From: Enterococcus gallinarum NBRC 100675
Lineage (GTDB): Bacteria; Bacillota; Bacilli; Lactobacillales; Enterococcaceae
Length of the DNA stretch: 64,000 nucleotides
Assembly (NCBI RefSeq): GCF_001544275.1
Contig: NZ_BCQE01000006.1
Location: 1-64,000, forward strand
Reading direction: 5' to 3'
The notes beneath the pieces are model-generated. The model did no database searches, was not told where the DNA came from, and saw only the letters and a program-made list of their open reading frames with translations. A program made the position numbers and the translations under genes. Positions 36,531 to 46,352 of the stretch are shown in pieces; within the stretch, counting starts at the first letter, position 1; every line of letters starts with the position of its first letter.

Positions 36531-37598
36531 TTAAATCTTTCCGCGTTCGTTTTCTTCCAATTGATAAACCAGTGCAATGATCTCAGCAATCGCTTCGTAC
36601 ATCTCTACTGGTATCAAATCTCCCGGCTCTACTTGTCTATAAAGAGCTCGAGCAATTTCCCGATTTTCGATCATCGGAATGTTTTCTTTTGCTGCTTCTG
36701 CTTTCATTCGCTGCGCCAACTGGTCAGCACCTTTTGCTAAAACCCTCGGCACTCCTTCATTCTCCGCATCGTAGCGAATCGCAATGGCAAAGTGCGTCGG
36801 GTTAGTGATAACGACAGTCGCTTCCTTGACGTGAGCAATGGCGTTGCGTGTCATCTCCCGGTATTTTGCTTTCCGCTGAGATTTGACTTGCGGATCACCT
36901 TCCATTTGCTTGTATTCATCTTTGATTTCTTGCTTGCTCATCTTCAAGTTCTTGCGATGACTGTAGCGTTGATACACATAGTCTCCTACCGCTAAAACAA
37001 TCAAAAAAAGTGAGATTTGAAAAAATAGATCCTTTGCCCGTTCAATCAGAAAATAGACTGTTTTTTCTAAACCGACCTCACTGACACCCAGTAATGTTGG
37101 GACAGCCGCCAAAAATTTCTGGTAACAAAGATAAACAATAATGCCAAATTTTGCTAACGTTTTAGCGAGATTGGCAAGCGCTCGAGTGCTGAACTGTTGC
37201 TTTAATCCAGCCAGCGGATTCAGCTTCTTGAAATTTGGTTTGATTGCTTTAGCAGAAAATAAGATTCCCACTTGAGCATAGTTAGTAATTAAACCAACCG
37301 CATAAGCAATCACAAAGACAGGTGCGCAAAGCAAAAAAAATAGCAAAATACTTTGAAGTCCTAAACGAGGTAAATCCGCAACGCTGGCTTCAAACAAATA
37401 CAGATGCTCCAACGCTCGAGTGAGATAAGGTAAAAAGCGCTGCGCAAAAAAGTGCCAAAGGGGCAACAACATAAAAGAAAAGACCATCAGAGAGACCGCA
37501 GCCGCTAACTCTTGCGTTTTAGGAACTTCTCCGCGTTTACGGGCATCCCGTAAACGCTTGGCCGTGGGTTGTTCTGTTTTGCCGTCTTTTTCCGACAC
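36531..37598 (-). CDS. flhB: Flagellar export switch protein FlhB
   Basis: A 355-aa membrane protein with four helices and the self-cleaving NPTH motif (VVITNPTHFAIAIRY) that switches substrate class from rod/hook to filament. The GTG at 37598 gives the family start MSEKDGKTEQPTAKR with AGAGGTG 6 nt upstream; a GTG three codons earlier has no spacing from its site. Confidence 0.93.
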   Translation of the reverse strand: MSEKDGKTEQPTAKRLRDARKRGEVPKTQELAAAVSLMVFSFMLLPLWHFFAQRFLPYLTRALEHLYLFEASVADLPRLGLQSILLFFLLCAPVFVIAYAVGLITNYAQVGILFSAKAIKPNFKKLNPLAGLKQQFSTRALANLAKTLAKFGIIVYLCYQKFLAAVPTLLGVSEVGLEKTVYFLIERAKDLFFQISLFLIVLAVGDYVYQRYSHRKNLKMSKQEIKDEYKQMEGDPQVKSQRKAKYREMTRNAIAHVKEATVVITNPTHFAIAIRYDAENEGVPRVLAKGADQLAQRMKAEAAKENIPMIENREIARALYRQVEPGDLIPVEMYEAIAEIIALVYQLEENERGKI

Positions 37599-37611
37599 GT
37601 TTTTCACCTCT

Positions 37612-38364
37612 CTATGATTTCAGTGATGTCATGAACTCTTGTAAATACTTGATTGTATCTGGAAGCTGCTTACTCAAAAAAGTAATGGCATTTGGCAGTA
37701 GCAGCAAAAAGATCATAAAACTGATTGCTGTTTTTAAGGAGAGACTCATCATTAAGATATTGATTTGCGGAATCGACCGCGAAATTACCCCTAATACCAG
37801 ATCTACCATCAGTAGTGCTATGAGCATCGGCGCGGCTAAATTGAGTGCCATTTCCATCATCTGTCCAAATAGTTTCACGACACCTTCGATGGTGGCACCA
37901 CTGATCTGAACTGTTCCTAAGGGAACAATCGTAAAAGATAAAAGCAGCGCTGAAATCAAGCGATGATGCAAATTCAAGGTGAAAAAGGTTCCTACGGCTA
38001 ACCAATAATACGTTTTTCCATATTGGGAGACGTTCATTTGGAACGTCGGGTCATAGGCCTGAGCCATTGAAAACCCCACTTGAAAGTCGATCATTTGACC
38101 AGCGATTTGCACGCCAGTAAAAACCAACTGACTCAAATAACCCATCGCCATTCCCAGTAAAATCTCTTTGAAAGCCAAAATCGCAAACATAAACGTTGTC
38201 GCCTCTGGCAATGGTTCGACCGCAGGTAAACAAAGGAAGGTGAAGGCAACGCCTAGAACCACTTTCGCAAGCGAAGGAAAATTTTGTTGTGAAAATATGG
38301 GACACAAGATGACAAATGCCATCATGCGGCAAAAAATCAGGATACTTGCTTGGATCAGTGCCAT
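37612..38364 (-). CDS. fliR: Flagellar export gate protein FliR
   Basis: A 250-aa membrane protein of the FliP5-FliQ4-FliR1 export gate with the family segment QIAGQMIDFQVGFSMAQAYDP. It starts after TAAGGAGG, between fliQ and flhB. Confidence 0.94.
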   Translation of the reverse strand: MALIQASILIFCRMMAFVILCPIFSQQNFPSLAKVVLGVAFTFLCLPAVEPLPEATTFMFAILAFKEILLGMAMGYLSQLVFTGVQIAGQMIDFQVGFSMAQAYDPTFQMNVSQYGKTYYWLAVGTFFTLNLHHRLISALLLSFTIVPLGTVQISGATIEGVVKLFGQMMEMALNLAAPMLIALLMVDLVLGVISRSIPQINILMMSLSLKTAISFMIFLLLLPNAITFLSKQLPDTIKYLQEFMTSLKS

Positions 38365-38375
38365 GCTTTGCCTCC

Positions 38376-38639
38376 TTACAATGCCGCGATCATCTTAAAG
38401 ATGGTTTTAGTGAAATTAAGCAAAAGATTCAGCATAAAATTGCCGGCAAGAATCAATGTTAAGAAAATAGCGATCAGTTTGGGCACAAAACTTAACGTCT
38501 GCTCTTGAATCTGGGTAGTGGCTTGAAAAATACTGATCACTAACCCCACAAGCATCCCGATAAGTAACGCCGGTCCAGAAATCAACAAGATCCGAATGAA
38601 TGCTTCTCGCAATATGTCGAGTACCGTTGCAACAGACAT
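38376..38639 (-). CDS. fliQ: Flagellar export gate protein FliQ
   Basis: An 87-aa protein with two membrane helices and the family motif LISIFQATTQIQEQTLSFVPK. It starts after AAAGGAG. Confidence 0.94.
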   Translation of the reverse strand: MSVATVLDILREAFIRILLISGPALLIGMLVGLVISIFQATTQIQEQTLSFVPKLIAIFLTLILAGNFMLNLLLNFTKTIFKMIAAL

Positions 38640-38664
38640 TGGTTTTCTGCTCCTTTCCTGTGAA

Positions 38665-39426
38665 TTATTGGAAACTCTTGATCAGTGATTCCACCACTAA
38701 ATACCAACCGTCAACTAAGACGAACAGTAGGATCTTAAATGGCAGTGAGATCATGATCGGGGACAACATCATCATCCCCATCGACATCAAAATACTCGAA
38801 ACAACTAAATCAATGATCAAGAAAGGAATAAAGATCAAAAATCCAATACTGAAGGCCGTCCGCAATTCACTAATGATAAATGCCGGGACCATTACGGTTA
38901 GCGGCACTTCATCTGAAGTTTCATATTTTTCTTTTGCCCCAGAAGCTTCGGCGAAAAGCTGAATATCTTTTTCTCGTGTTTGGAGCATCATAAATTCTTT
39001 GATTCGACGTTCTGAGCGATCAAAAACTTCGGCTTGCGTGATTTCTTGCCGGTCAAAAGGTTCAATGGCTTGCTGATAAATATCCGTATAGACAGGCTTC
39101 ATGATAAAGAAAGTAAGAAACAGAGCAAGGCCGATCAATACTTGGTTGGGCGGATTCTGCTGGGTTCCTAATGAACTTCGTACAAAAGAAAGCACCATAA
39201 TGATGCGGGTGAACGAGGTCATCATGATCAGTAAAACAGGAATCAAAGATAGCAAAGTCACTAGCAAAAAAGTATTGATCGTATCGTTTGATCCACTGCC
39301 GTTAGAGAGCAAATCACTAATCGTGGTACTCATATCCCCAATGTCTAAGGCAAACGCAGTTTGAGGCATCCATAAATTGCTTAAAAGGATCGCTGCTACT
39401 AGCGTCCATTTTCGTTTTGCGCTCAT
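38665..39426 (-). CDS. fliP: Flagellar export gate protein FliP
   Basis: A 253-aa gate protein with a cleavable N-terminal signal peptide (WTLVAAILLSNLWMPQTAFA) and the motif TSFTRIIMVLSFVRSSLGTQ. The ATG at 39426 makes an ATGA overlap with fliO; longer frames lie within fliO. Confidence 0.94.
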   Translation of the reverse strand: MSAKRKWTLVAAILLSNLWMPQTAFALDIGDMSTTISDLLSNGSGSNDTINTFLLVTLLSLIPVLLIMMTSFTRIIMVLSFVRSSLGTQQNPPNQVLIGLALFLTFFIMKPVYTDIYQQAIEPFDRQEITQAEVFDRSERRIKEFMMLQTREKDIQLFAEASGAKEKYETSDEVPLTVMVPAFIISELRTAFSIGFLIFIPFLIIDLVVSSILMSMGMMMLSPIMISLPFKILLFVLVDGWYLVVESLIKSFQ

Positions 39427-39788
39427 TTTTGCTTGCCTCGTTTCGTTTCTAATTGGCTCTTTGCTTTCTTTACCCATTCAGAGAAATCTGTCACTCGTAA
39501 TGATTCTGACGTTTCCCCAGTTCTGGACATCAAGATAGCTGCCTCTTCGGCACTAAGTTCTTTTAAAATCTGGTTCTGCTGTTCCGAAAAACTCATCACA
39601 TAATATTTGTCCAGAATCTGAATGATCCCAATGGAGGAGGATTTGCTGACGGCGACTTTTTGTAGAATCCGCAGCTGATTATTCTGTTGGTTCGTGTAGC
39701 GATTCAAATACTTCAAACTGACATTGATCAGATACAAAATGATTAACAAAAAAGCGATCATTTTAATCAATGAAAAAAATGTTTCCAT
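39423..39788 (-). CDS. fliO: Flagellar biosynthetic protein FliO
   Basis: A 121-aa protein with one N-terminal helix and a small cytoplasmic domain (RILQKVAVSKSSSIGIIQILDKYYVM) typical of FliO/FliZ, which assists FliP assembly. Low conservation is normal; position between fliL and fliP supports the call. Confidence 0.85.
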   Translation of the reverse strand: METFFSLIKMIAFLLIILYLINVSLKYLNRYTNQQNNQLRILQKVAVSKSSSIGIIQILDKYYVMSFSEQQNQILKELSAEEAAILMSRTGETSESLRVTDFSEWVKKAKSQLETKRGKQK

Positions 39789-39802
39789 CAACGTTCCTCT
39801 TT

Positions 39803-40315
39803 CTATTGGATCACTAAATCAGTGACATATACTTCATTGACGATTGCTGATCCATACTCATGATTAATTGCTTCCTTCAAATTTTTTTTCAAATTCGGAA
39901 CACTTTCTGCCGAACTTAAAATGTCACTGGCTTTCTTTTGGCGCAACAAGTTAACGATGCTATCCCGAATAACAGCAACATTCTTCGTCACTTCTTCGCT
40001 TTTTTCTTCATTATCAACGAGAATCGAAAGGTTGACCTTCATGTATTGCTGTTCCTGCCCTTCTTCTTTCTCAAGATTTACAAGAAATTCCTCTAAAGCA
40101 ACAATCGATTCATCAGAAGCAATGCCTTTTGCTTTCGTTTTCGGCGCAACGGTTTTGTCTTCTACTAGGAAGTGATTGGTTACCAATGTCCCCCCAATCG
40201 TCCCGCCGATCACGATAACCAACAGAATCGGGATCAGTAAAAACAAATTGATTCCTTTCTCTTTGCTTTTTTCTTTCCCTTGTTCTTTTTCTTCCTTTTC
40301 TTTCACTTTAGCCAT
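39803..40315 (-). CDS. fliL: Flagellar basal body-associated protein FliL
   Basis: A 170-aa protein with a Lys/Glu-rich cytoplasmic tail, one membrane helix (about 24-46) and an extracytoplasmic stomatin-like domain (YMKVNLSILVDNEEKSEEV). It strengthens the stator-rotor unit. It follows flbD. Confidence 0.9.
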   Translation of the reverse strand: MAKVKEKEEKEQGKEKSKEKGINLFLLIPILLVIVIGGTIGGTLVTNHFLVEDKTVAPKTKAKGIASDESIVALEEFLVNLEKEEGQEQQYMKVNLSILVDNEEKSEEVTKNVAVIRDSIVNLLRQKKASDILSSAESVPNLKKNLKEAINHEYGSAIVNEVYVTDLVIQ

Positions 40316-40327
40316 CTTAACCCACCC

Positions 40328-40525
40328 TTAGTTATTTATTTGTTTCGAATTGATCAAGAGTTTATAGTCAATGACACGCTGTGCCGTTTCTGCCGCGGAC
40401 TCAGTTACAACCAGTGTCTTGCCATCGATTAATGTAATCAACGTATCGGGCATTTCTTCGACCCGATAGATCAGTTCCGGATTTAGATAAAACTCTCTGC
40501 CATTCAGTGCCGTCAATAAAATCAT
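40328..40525 (-). CDS. flbD: FlbD/SwrD-family flagellar protein
   Basis: A 65-aa cytoplasmic protein matching the short FlbD (SwrD) family: MILLTALNGREFYLNPELIYRVE is close to the family's LT.LNG..F.LN. start. In Bacillus SwrD boosts motor torque. It starts after AGGAGG, between flgE and fliL. Confidence 0.88.
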   Translation of the reverse strand: MILLTALNGREFYLNPELIYRVEEMPDTLITLIDGKTLVVTESAAETAQRVIDYKLLINSKQINN

Positions 40526-40557
40526 CCGGTACCTCCTATTTTTTATGAGGGATTCTG

Positions 40558-41454
40558 TTAACGTTTCAAGTTCAACAATTCTTGCAGCATTTCATCAGAA
40601 GTGGTGATACTTCTTGAGTTTGCTTGATACGCTCTGCTGGCAATGATCATTTCTGTAAATTCCGTCGATAGATCGACATTCGACATTTCTAATGCGCCTG
40701 CTTGTAGACGACCTGAGCCATTTTGACCTGCACCCGCAACAATTGGGGCACCCGAGTTGTTCGATTGCATGTAGTTATTTCCGCCGACTTTTTCCAATCC
40801 TTCAGGGTTATTGAAAGTTGCAATAGAGACTTTCCCCATGACGAATGATTTGTCGCCGTATTTTGCAACGACTAGTCCATTGGCATCGATGGCCATTGAA
40901 TTATAAGTAAGTTCTTTGCCATCAACAGTGATTGTTGCAGGAATTTCTAACGGTCCAATCTCTGTTTCGCCGCTAAGTCCTGCACCCTCTTCATATTTGT
41001 CATCGTAAACGAGTGGCGGATTTGTACTGCCAGTACGTCCTAATACTTGCATTCCATCACTGTTAGTCAGCGTGCCGTTGCTGTCTCGTACGAAAGATCC
41101 ATCACGTGTGTAATAAGTTTCGCCATTTTCGCCAGAACCTTTGACCATGAAATACCCTTGCCCACTGATATAAAAGTCCATTGCCCGCCCAGTAGATTGA
41201 GGTGCTCCGACTGTATTGATCATGTCGATCGAACCAGCTTGTACGCCTAAACCGACTTGTGTACCGTTGACACCACCTGAACCATTTCCTGGTGCGGTTG
41301 CATTTGATGTTGTCTGGCTCATCATGTCTTGGAAAAGTACCCGACTTGATTTGAAACCAATCGTATTGACGTTGGCAATATTATTTGATACCACGTCCAT
41401 TTTTGTTTGAAGATTTTTCATTCCACTAACACCTGAATATAATGATCGTAACAT
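40558..41454 (-). CDS. flgE: Flagellar hook protein FlgE
   Basis: A 298-aa exported protein with N-terminal VVSNNIANVNTIGFKSSRV and C-terminal NVDLSTEFTEMIIASRAYQANSRSI. It follows flgD and the TIGR02530-type gene, the usual place for the hook gene. It is short for a hook protein, implying a reduced outer domain. Confidence 0.88.
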   Translation of the reverse strand: MLRSLYSGVSGMKNLQTKMDVVSNNIANVNTIGFKSSRVLFQDMMSQTTSNATAPGNGSGGVNGTQVGLGVQAGSIDMINTVGAPQSTGRAMDFYISGQGYFMVKGSGENGETYYTRDGSFVRDSNGTLTNSDGMQVLGRTGSTNPPLVYDDKYEEGAGLSGETEIGPLEIPATITVDGKELTYNSMAIDANGLVVAKYGDKSFVMGKVSIATFNNPEGLEKVGGNNYMQSNNSGAPIVAGAGQNGSGRLQAGALEMSNVDLSTEFTEMIIASRAYQANSRSITTSDEMLQELLNLKR

Positions 41455-41477
41455 TTGTTTTCCTCCTTCAATTTGAC

Positions 41478-41505
41478 GTATTTTCCTCTGTCATTCAGAA
41501 AATAC
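41478..41505. other. Hairpin in the flgE leader
   Basis: GTATTTTC and GAAAATAC pair across 12 nt in the 75-bp gap before flgE, one of the larger gaps of the operon. It could be an mRNA processing or stability element; no T-run follows. Confidence 0.4.
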
Positions 41506-41529
41506 TACAGCCCCTTTTCAGTCCAGCTG

Positions 41530-41898
41530 TTATTTAATAAATGTTGCACTATCGATATTGGTGACTGTGTTCAATTCGTTCATTCCCATTGCTGTAATGA
41601 TCGTACGGCTGTGAACATCTGCAATCAGCCCCATATCTTTGTATACTAATAATGATTCTTTACTACCTTTAGCTGCTAATTCACTCATTGCAGTTGAAAG
41701 CGAATCATAATCGGTCTCTTGAAGTGTTAATTCTCGATCCGTCAGCCGCTTTTGTGCATGATGGGAAACTTTGATACTTCTTTGCTTGTCTTGCAGCATC
41801 TCCGAAAAATCGGTATTTCTTGCTTGATAGGGTGCGGTTCTAGGCGTTTTTTCAGAGGTGGCAGCTTGTAATGGTAAATTGCGGCCTATTTGATTCAT
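41530..41898 (-). CDS. Flagellar operon protein of TIGR02530 type
   Basis: A 122-aa protein of unknown function found between flgD and flgE in many Firmicute flagellar operons. SHHAQKRLTDRELTLQETD and LIADVHSRTIITAM match the family pattern as I recall it. It overlaps flgD by 4 nt. Confidence 0.8.
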   Translation of the reverse strand: MNQIGRNLPLQAATSEKTPRTAPYQARNTDFSEMLQDKQRSIKVSHHAQKRLTDRELTLQETDYDSLSTAMSELAAKGSKESLLVYKDMGLIADVHSRTIITAMGMNELNTVTNIDSATFIK

Positions 41899-42374
41899 AC
41901 TGACTCACCTTTCGATTCGCTCTCTGATTCACTTTCTGATCCATCCGAAGTTTTAGGATCGCCGCCGATTTCTTCAATTGCACTCATGTTGTATTCTTTA
42001 CCATTGACAACGATCGTGGCATACCCATTTGAAAAGCGAACTTTCTCAATGACTCCTGTAACTTTTTCTTTTCCATCTAATACCGTGACCTCTTTGTTGA
42101 TCAGACCAAAAGCCTGTTGTTGCTGCTGAAGGATCACTGACGTCATTACCGTCTCACTTAATTCATTCAATTGTTCCAATGTAGTAAACTGGACCAATTG
42201 AGAAATGTAATCCGTTCCGCCTCCTGAAGAGTCACCGCTAAAAGAAGGATTACTCATAGTAGCTGCTAAAATCTTAAGGAAATCATCCATTGAAATATCG
42301 GAAGCTCGGTGGGTTTGAGCTAAAGAAGTTGCATTTGCTATCCCCGCAGCCGATTGTGTAATTTCATTAGGCAT
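41895..42374 (-). CDS. flgD: Hook capping protein FlgD
   Basis: A 159-aa scaffold for hook assembly. MDDFLKILAATMSNPSF and YISQLVQFTTLEQLNEL are diagnostic. It is short, lacking a full C-terminal Ig-like region as in Bacillus, and its end is an acidic Ser/Glu repeat (SESESESESKGES). Confidence 0.9.
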   Translation of the reverse strand: MPNEITQSAAGIANATSLAQTHRASDISMDDFLKILAATMSNPSFSGDSSGGGTDYISQLVQFTTLEQLNELSETVMTSVILQQQQQAFGLINKEVTVLDGKEKVTGVIEKVRFSNGYATIVVNGKEYNMSAIEEIGGDPKTSDGSESESESESKGESV

Positions 42375-42392
42375 ATTTCTTCTCCTTTTACA

Positions 42393-43718
42393 TTAAGCCA
42401 AAATACTAATGGCATGATTTGTTTGCTCTGTTGTCTCTTCTTCTTTAGGTAAAGGAACTTGATTGTAGCTTTTTTTCCCCGATTGTCTTTGAGGCTGTGA
42501 GAAGCCTTGTTGTGCTGTTTGTCCATCAGTCGTCGAAGTAAAACTAGCAAGTGAACCAGTCAAAGCAGCACGTTCAACCGCTGTGGCAGGATTTTCTTTC
42601 AAGATGCCTTCTTTCCCAGAAATCAGTTGATTTTCTTGTTTTTGAAGGACTTGCTCCAGTTCTGTCTTGATCGATGACAATAAGTGCTTGGTCTGTTGCT
42701 GCTCTACCGTAAATTCCAGACGGCTCCCTTGCGCAGTGACTTCCAATGCAATACGGACTTTGCCAAGTTTTTCCGGCACTAATTGAAGTGTGATTTTTTT
42801 CTCTGGAGTCTGTACCAACTGTTCAATTTTCTGCGTCAATGGTTCTACGACTGTTTTGACTGCGGCTGGCGTCGGACGTTGATCGTTCTGCATCAACAAC
42901 TTGGACAAGTCTAGTGTCGTTGTTTGTTGCAAACCGTTAGATCCATCGATTGGCTTCATTGAGTCGTCGATTGTGGAACTCTCGGAAATAGCGACTCTTT
43001 CAAGTGCTTGCTGTGGAATGAAAGACTGTGCACTCCCCTTTGAAGGTTCATCAACCAGAAGTGTCTTTTCACTGTTTGTATTTCCTTTTGTATCTACTGG
43101 GGCATCTGTTTGTGAGATACTCTCTGTTCCAGAATCCAAGCGGATTTTTTCTCCGTCCGTAGTCAGTTCTCCTACTGGCAGAAACGCTGCTACAGGTGTG
43201 TCTGACTTGCTCAGAGTTGATTCTGAAGCAGTGTCTTCTAACGGATTTCCTCCTGTTGACTGAAATACTTGATCGGTCGCTACTGAAGTGCCAGATTGCT
43301 CACTGGCCGAATCCACCACTAACGGGTCTTCCTTTGCCAATTGCAATGGGTAGTCTCCCAAAACACTTCCCTTTGATTCAGTCATTTGCGATCCGAAAAA
43401 ACCTAGCCACCCCAAAGCTCCTTCATTTACGATTTCTGCCTGTTTCGTCATTTCTGAATTTGCTTCTGGTATACATGTGTCGGTTGCATTTTCAGAATCG
43501 GCGACTGATTCATCTTCTTTGTCGTCCACTAGCTGATTTCCCTGTTCTACACAAGAAAGATCCCCTTGCGGCACTCCATCTTCATTCGCTGAGTTTCCCT
43601 CAAGATTTTGGGAAAACTGTTGCAGGAATTGAATGAAATTACCTGGATCTTTGACAGTAGCAGGTTGTTGTTTGTCAGCAACTTTCATAAGTGCTGGCGT
43701 GATAGCCACTTGTTTCAT
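42393..43718 (-). CDS. fliK: Flagellar hook-length control protein FliK
   Basis: A 441-aa ruler protein: a long low-complexity Ser/Thr/Glu-rich N-terminal region and a conserved C-terminal domain (LQLVPEKLGKVRIALEVTAQG, about residues 300-380) that flips FlhB specificity. It starts after AGGAGGTG and lies between fliJ and flgD. Confidence 0.9.
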   Translation of the reverse strand: MKQVAITPALMKVADKQQPATVKDPGNFIQFLQQFSQNLEGNSANEDGVPQGDLSCVEQGNQLVDDKEDESVADSENATDTCIPEANSEMTKQAEIVNEGALGWLGFFGSQMTESKGSVLGDYPLQLAKEDPLVVDSASEQSGTSVATDQVFQSTGGNPLEDTASESTLSKSDTPVAAFLPVGELTTDGEKIRLDSGTESISQTDAPVDTKGNTNSEKTLLVDEPSKGSAQSFIPQQALERVAISESSTIDDSMKPIDGSNGLQQTTTLDLSKLLMQNDQRPTPAAVKTVVEPLTQKIEQLVQTPEKKITLQLVPEKLGKVRIALEVTAQGSRLEFTVEQQQTKHLLSSIKTELEQVLQKQENQLISGKEGILKENPATAVERAALTGSLASFTSTTDGQTAQQGFSQPQRQSGKKSYNQVPLPKEEETTEQTNHAISILA

Positions 43719-43761
43719 TTTTCACCTCCTCTCACTGATTTTGTGAATCCGCAGCTGCCGC

Positions 43762-44184
43762 TCAGCGCATTGCTAGACTACGACTGCCCATTTCATCTAA
43801 TTGTTTTTGTTCTTCTTGAAGCAATTCATAATTGTATTCTTCGAGTTTCTTTTCTCTTAGCTTTTCAACGACTTTTCGTTCTTGCTGTGCTTGAACAACA
43901 GCTGTCAAAGCAACTTCAACTTCCTGATTCAGCTGACGCACTTGCTGATACATCTCATGAATGCCAGACTCTAAAGCAGTAAGATAGCGATGCTGAACTT
44001 GCATACGACCAAGAGTCATTTCATTGACGTCCATCAATGCGGTTTTTTCATTGATCATTTGAGTAAGAACTTGTTCTTTTTGGATCACTGCTTTTTGTTT
44101 CTCTGCGTAGGCTCGTTTTGCTTCTTGTTCTACACTCACACGGTGATCCAATACCTTTTCCAATGAAAAATGAAAAGCTTTCAT
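43762..44184 (-). CDS. fliJ: Flagellar export protein FliJ
   Basis: A 140-aa coiled-coil protein (FHFSLEKVLDHRVSVEQEAK) that fits into the FliI hexamer and opens the FlhA gate. It lies between fliI and fliK. Confidence 0.9.
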   Translation of the reverse strand: MKAFHFSLEKVLDHRVSVEQEAKRAYAEKQKAVIQKEQVLTQMINEKTALMDVNEMTLGRMQVQHRYLTALESGIHEMYQQVRQLNQEVEVALTAVVQAQQERKVVEKLREKKLEEYNYELLQEEQKQLDEMGSRSLAMR

Positions 44185-44202
44185 CTTCAGTTACCTTCTT
44201 TC

Positions 44203-45558
44203 TTATTGCAGGACATTTCGCTGTCGTTCAAGAGCTGCATCCTCATTGAACAAAGCAGCCAATGCAGCCCGTGTTTCTTCAAATGAATTTCGTTCATCTA
44301 CTCTTTGTTGTAAAAAACTATTGATTGGATGATGCAATGCGATAGCATGATCGGTGATGGCATTTGCACCTGATTTGTATGCACCAATATCGATTAAATC
44401 TTTTGCTTCAGCGTAAGCAGCCATATTTTCTTTTAATTCACCAGCGTCATTGTAGTGTTCAGGCGTAACTAATGTCTTCATTAAACGGCTCAAGCTGTTT
44501 TGAACATCGATCGCCGGATAATGATTTTGAGCGGCAATTTTTCTAGATAAGATAATGTGACCATCGAGAATCCCCCTGACGGCATCCGCGATAGGTTCAT
44601 TCATATCATCCCCTTCAACCAGAACCGTATAAAAAGCAGTGATAGACCCTTGATCGGACATCCCGCTGCGTTCCAACAGTTTTGGCAACGCCGTAAATAC
44701 CGAAGGCGTATACCCTTTAGTCGTCGGCGGCTCACCCGTGGATAAACCAATTTCTCGTTGCGCCATCGCAAAGCGAGTCACGGAGTCCATCATCAACACA
44801 ACTTTCTTCCCTTGATCTCGGTAATACTCGGCAATAGCGGTTGCCACATGAGCCCCTTTCAAACGTACTAAAGGCGGCATATCGGAAGTTGCACAAACAA
44901 CGACTGATTTGCGGTAGCCTTCTGGACCCAGATCGTTTTCAATAAATTCTTTTACTTCTCGTCCACGTTCGCCTACAAGTCCAATCACGATAATATCGGC
45001 TTCGCAATAGCGAGCCAACATCCCAAGCAACGTACTTTTCCCTACACCACTTCCGGCAAAAATACCGATCCGCTGTCCTTGGCCAACGGTCAACAAACCA
45101 TCGATCACTCGTACACCTGTACTCATGATTTCAGAGATTTTTTTCCGCTGAAATGGATCAGGAGATTCTTGACTGACAGGGTACTCGTCAGCGTCACTCA
45201 AATCGATCGCCATATCCATTGGACGTCCTAATCCATCTAATGTATGCCCTAGGAGCGAGTCACTGATTTTGACCGTCAGTGTTGTGCCGGTAGGCTTCAC
45301 TAAACAGCCAGGCCCAATACCTTCTAATTGATCTAACGGCATCAATAGAACAGTCTTTTTAACAAAACCGACAACCTCGGCTAACGCAACGTGAGAACTG
45401 TTGCGGATCTTCACTTCACAGATTTCTCCTACAAAAACGGCTAATCCTTCCACTTTGATCAATAGACCAACCACTTCGCTGACCTTCCCATAAATGGAGT
45501 AAAATCTACGTTTTTTTGCTTTTTGGACAATTGGTCCAACAGGTAATTCAAGCACCAT
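44203..45558 (-). CDS. fliI: Flagellum-specific ATPase FliI
   Basis: A 451-aa F1-beta-like ATPase with Walker A GSGVGKSTLL, the GERGREVKEF motif and Walker B VVLMMDSVTRFAMAQRE. It energises or primes export of flagellar proteins and follows fliH by 2 bp. Confidence 0.96.
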   Translation of the reverse strand: MVLELPVGPIVQKAKKRRFYSIYGKVSEVVGLLIKVEGLAVFVGEICEVKIRNSSHVALAEVVGFVKKTVLLMPLDQLEGIGPGCLVKPTGTTLTVKISDSLLGHTLDGLGRPMDMAIDLSDADEYPVSQESPDPFQRKKISEIMSTGVRVIDGLLTVGQGQRIGIFAGSGVGKSTLLGMLARYCEADIIVIGLVGERGREVKEFIENDLGPEGYRKSVVVCATSDMPPLVRLKGAHVATAIAEYYRDQGKKVVLMMDSVTRFAMAQREIGLSTGEPPTTKGYTPSVFTALPKLLERSGMSDQGSITAFYTVLVEGDDMNEPIADAVRGILDGHIILSRKIAAQNHYPAIDVQNSLSRLMKTLVTPEHYNDAGELKENMAAYAEAKDLIDIGAYKSGANAITDHAIALHHPINSFLQQRVDERNSFEETRAALAALFNEDAALERQRNVLQ

Positions 45559-45560
45559 TG

Positions 45561-46352
45561 CTATTCACTACTTTCTAAAAGATGCTGCAGATAAAGTTGA
45601 ATTTCTTTTTCCAACTCGAAGACAACGATCGAATCATCTGATTCAATCACAAAATCGTGAGCTGAAAGCTGATCATCCGGTAACAGCAAATAGCGAAAAT
45701 TACTGATTGCCTGCTTTCGGCTTTCCAAGATATCTTTAAGGACATGCAAATGCTGTTCATGAATGCGGATCGTTAAGAACTGGTCCGGTTGTTCAAACTG
45801 CAGTAAAATGGGCTCCAAAAAAGCAAGCAAAGCAGCATTGCTTTGCTCGAAACGCTGGTTGATCAGTGCTTCGGCGATCTGTACACCAAAGGAAATCATC
45901 TCAGCTTTTTTCTCTGACCGAAAAGCATTAATCTCTTCTGCTGCCTGCTGTACATTCTGCTCGGCTTGTGCAATAAGCTTGGCAGCTGTCTCTTTACTTA
46001 CAGACATGCCTTCTTGATACCCTTGCTCATAGCCTTCCTTTTGTCCAGTTGCAAATCCGTTAGCATAGCCTTCTTCTTGCGCAGATTGTTTGATTTGTTG
46101 GGCTTCTGCTTGAGCCGCTTCTAGTGTTTGTTGTTTCAACCTTTCGATTTCTTTACGCTGACGCTCCATTTCAAGTTTCCACGCACGTTCCCGTTGCGCT
46201 GCTTGCCGCTTTTGACGCCCCGCTTCTGTCGAATCAGTAGTAGAAAGCAACGGAGGAGGTGTTTTAATTACAGCTTCAGTTAAAATTGATTTTTCGGTAT
46301 CAAGGTTTTTGACCGTTTCATGTTTCAACAAGCTACTATTTGACCACTGCAT
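45561..46352 (-). CDS. fliH: Flagellar assembly protein FliH
   Basis: A 263-aa FliI regulator with a long Gln/Glu/Ala coiled coil and the Gly-repeat segment (GYANGFATGQKEGYEQGYQEG). The start at 46352 follows GGAAGGGG and overlaps fliG by 17 nt; longer frames run deep into fliG. Confidence 0.9.
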   Translation of the reverse strand: MQWSNSSLLKHETVKNLDTEKSILTEAVIKTPPPLLSTTDSTEAGRQKRQAAQRERAWKLEMERQRKEIERLKQQTLEAAQAEAQQIKQSAQEEGYANGFATGQKEGYEQGYQEGMSVSKETAAKLIAQAEQNVQQAAEEINAFRSEKKAEMISFGVQIAEALINQRFEQSNAALLAFLEPILLQFEQPDQFLTIRIHEQHLHVLKDILESRKQAISNFRYLLLPDDQLSAHDFVIESDDSIVVFELEKEIQLYLQHLLESSE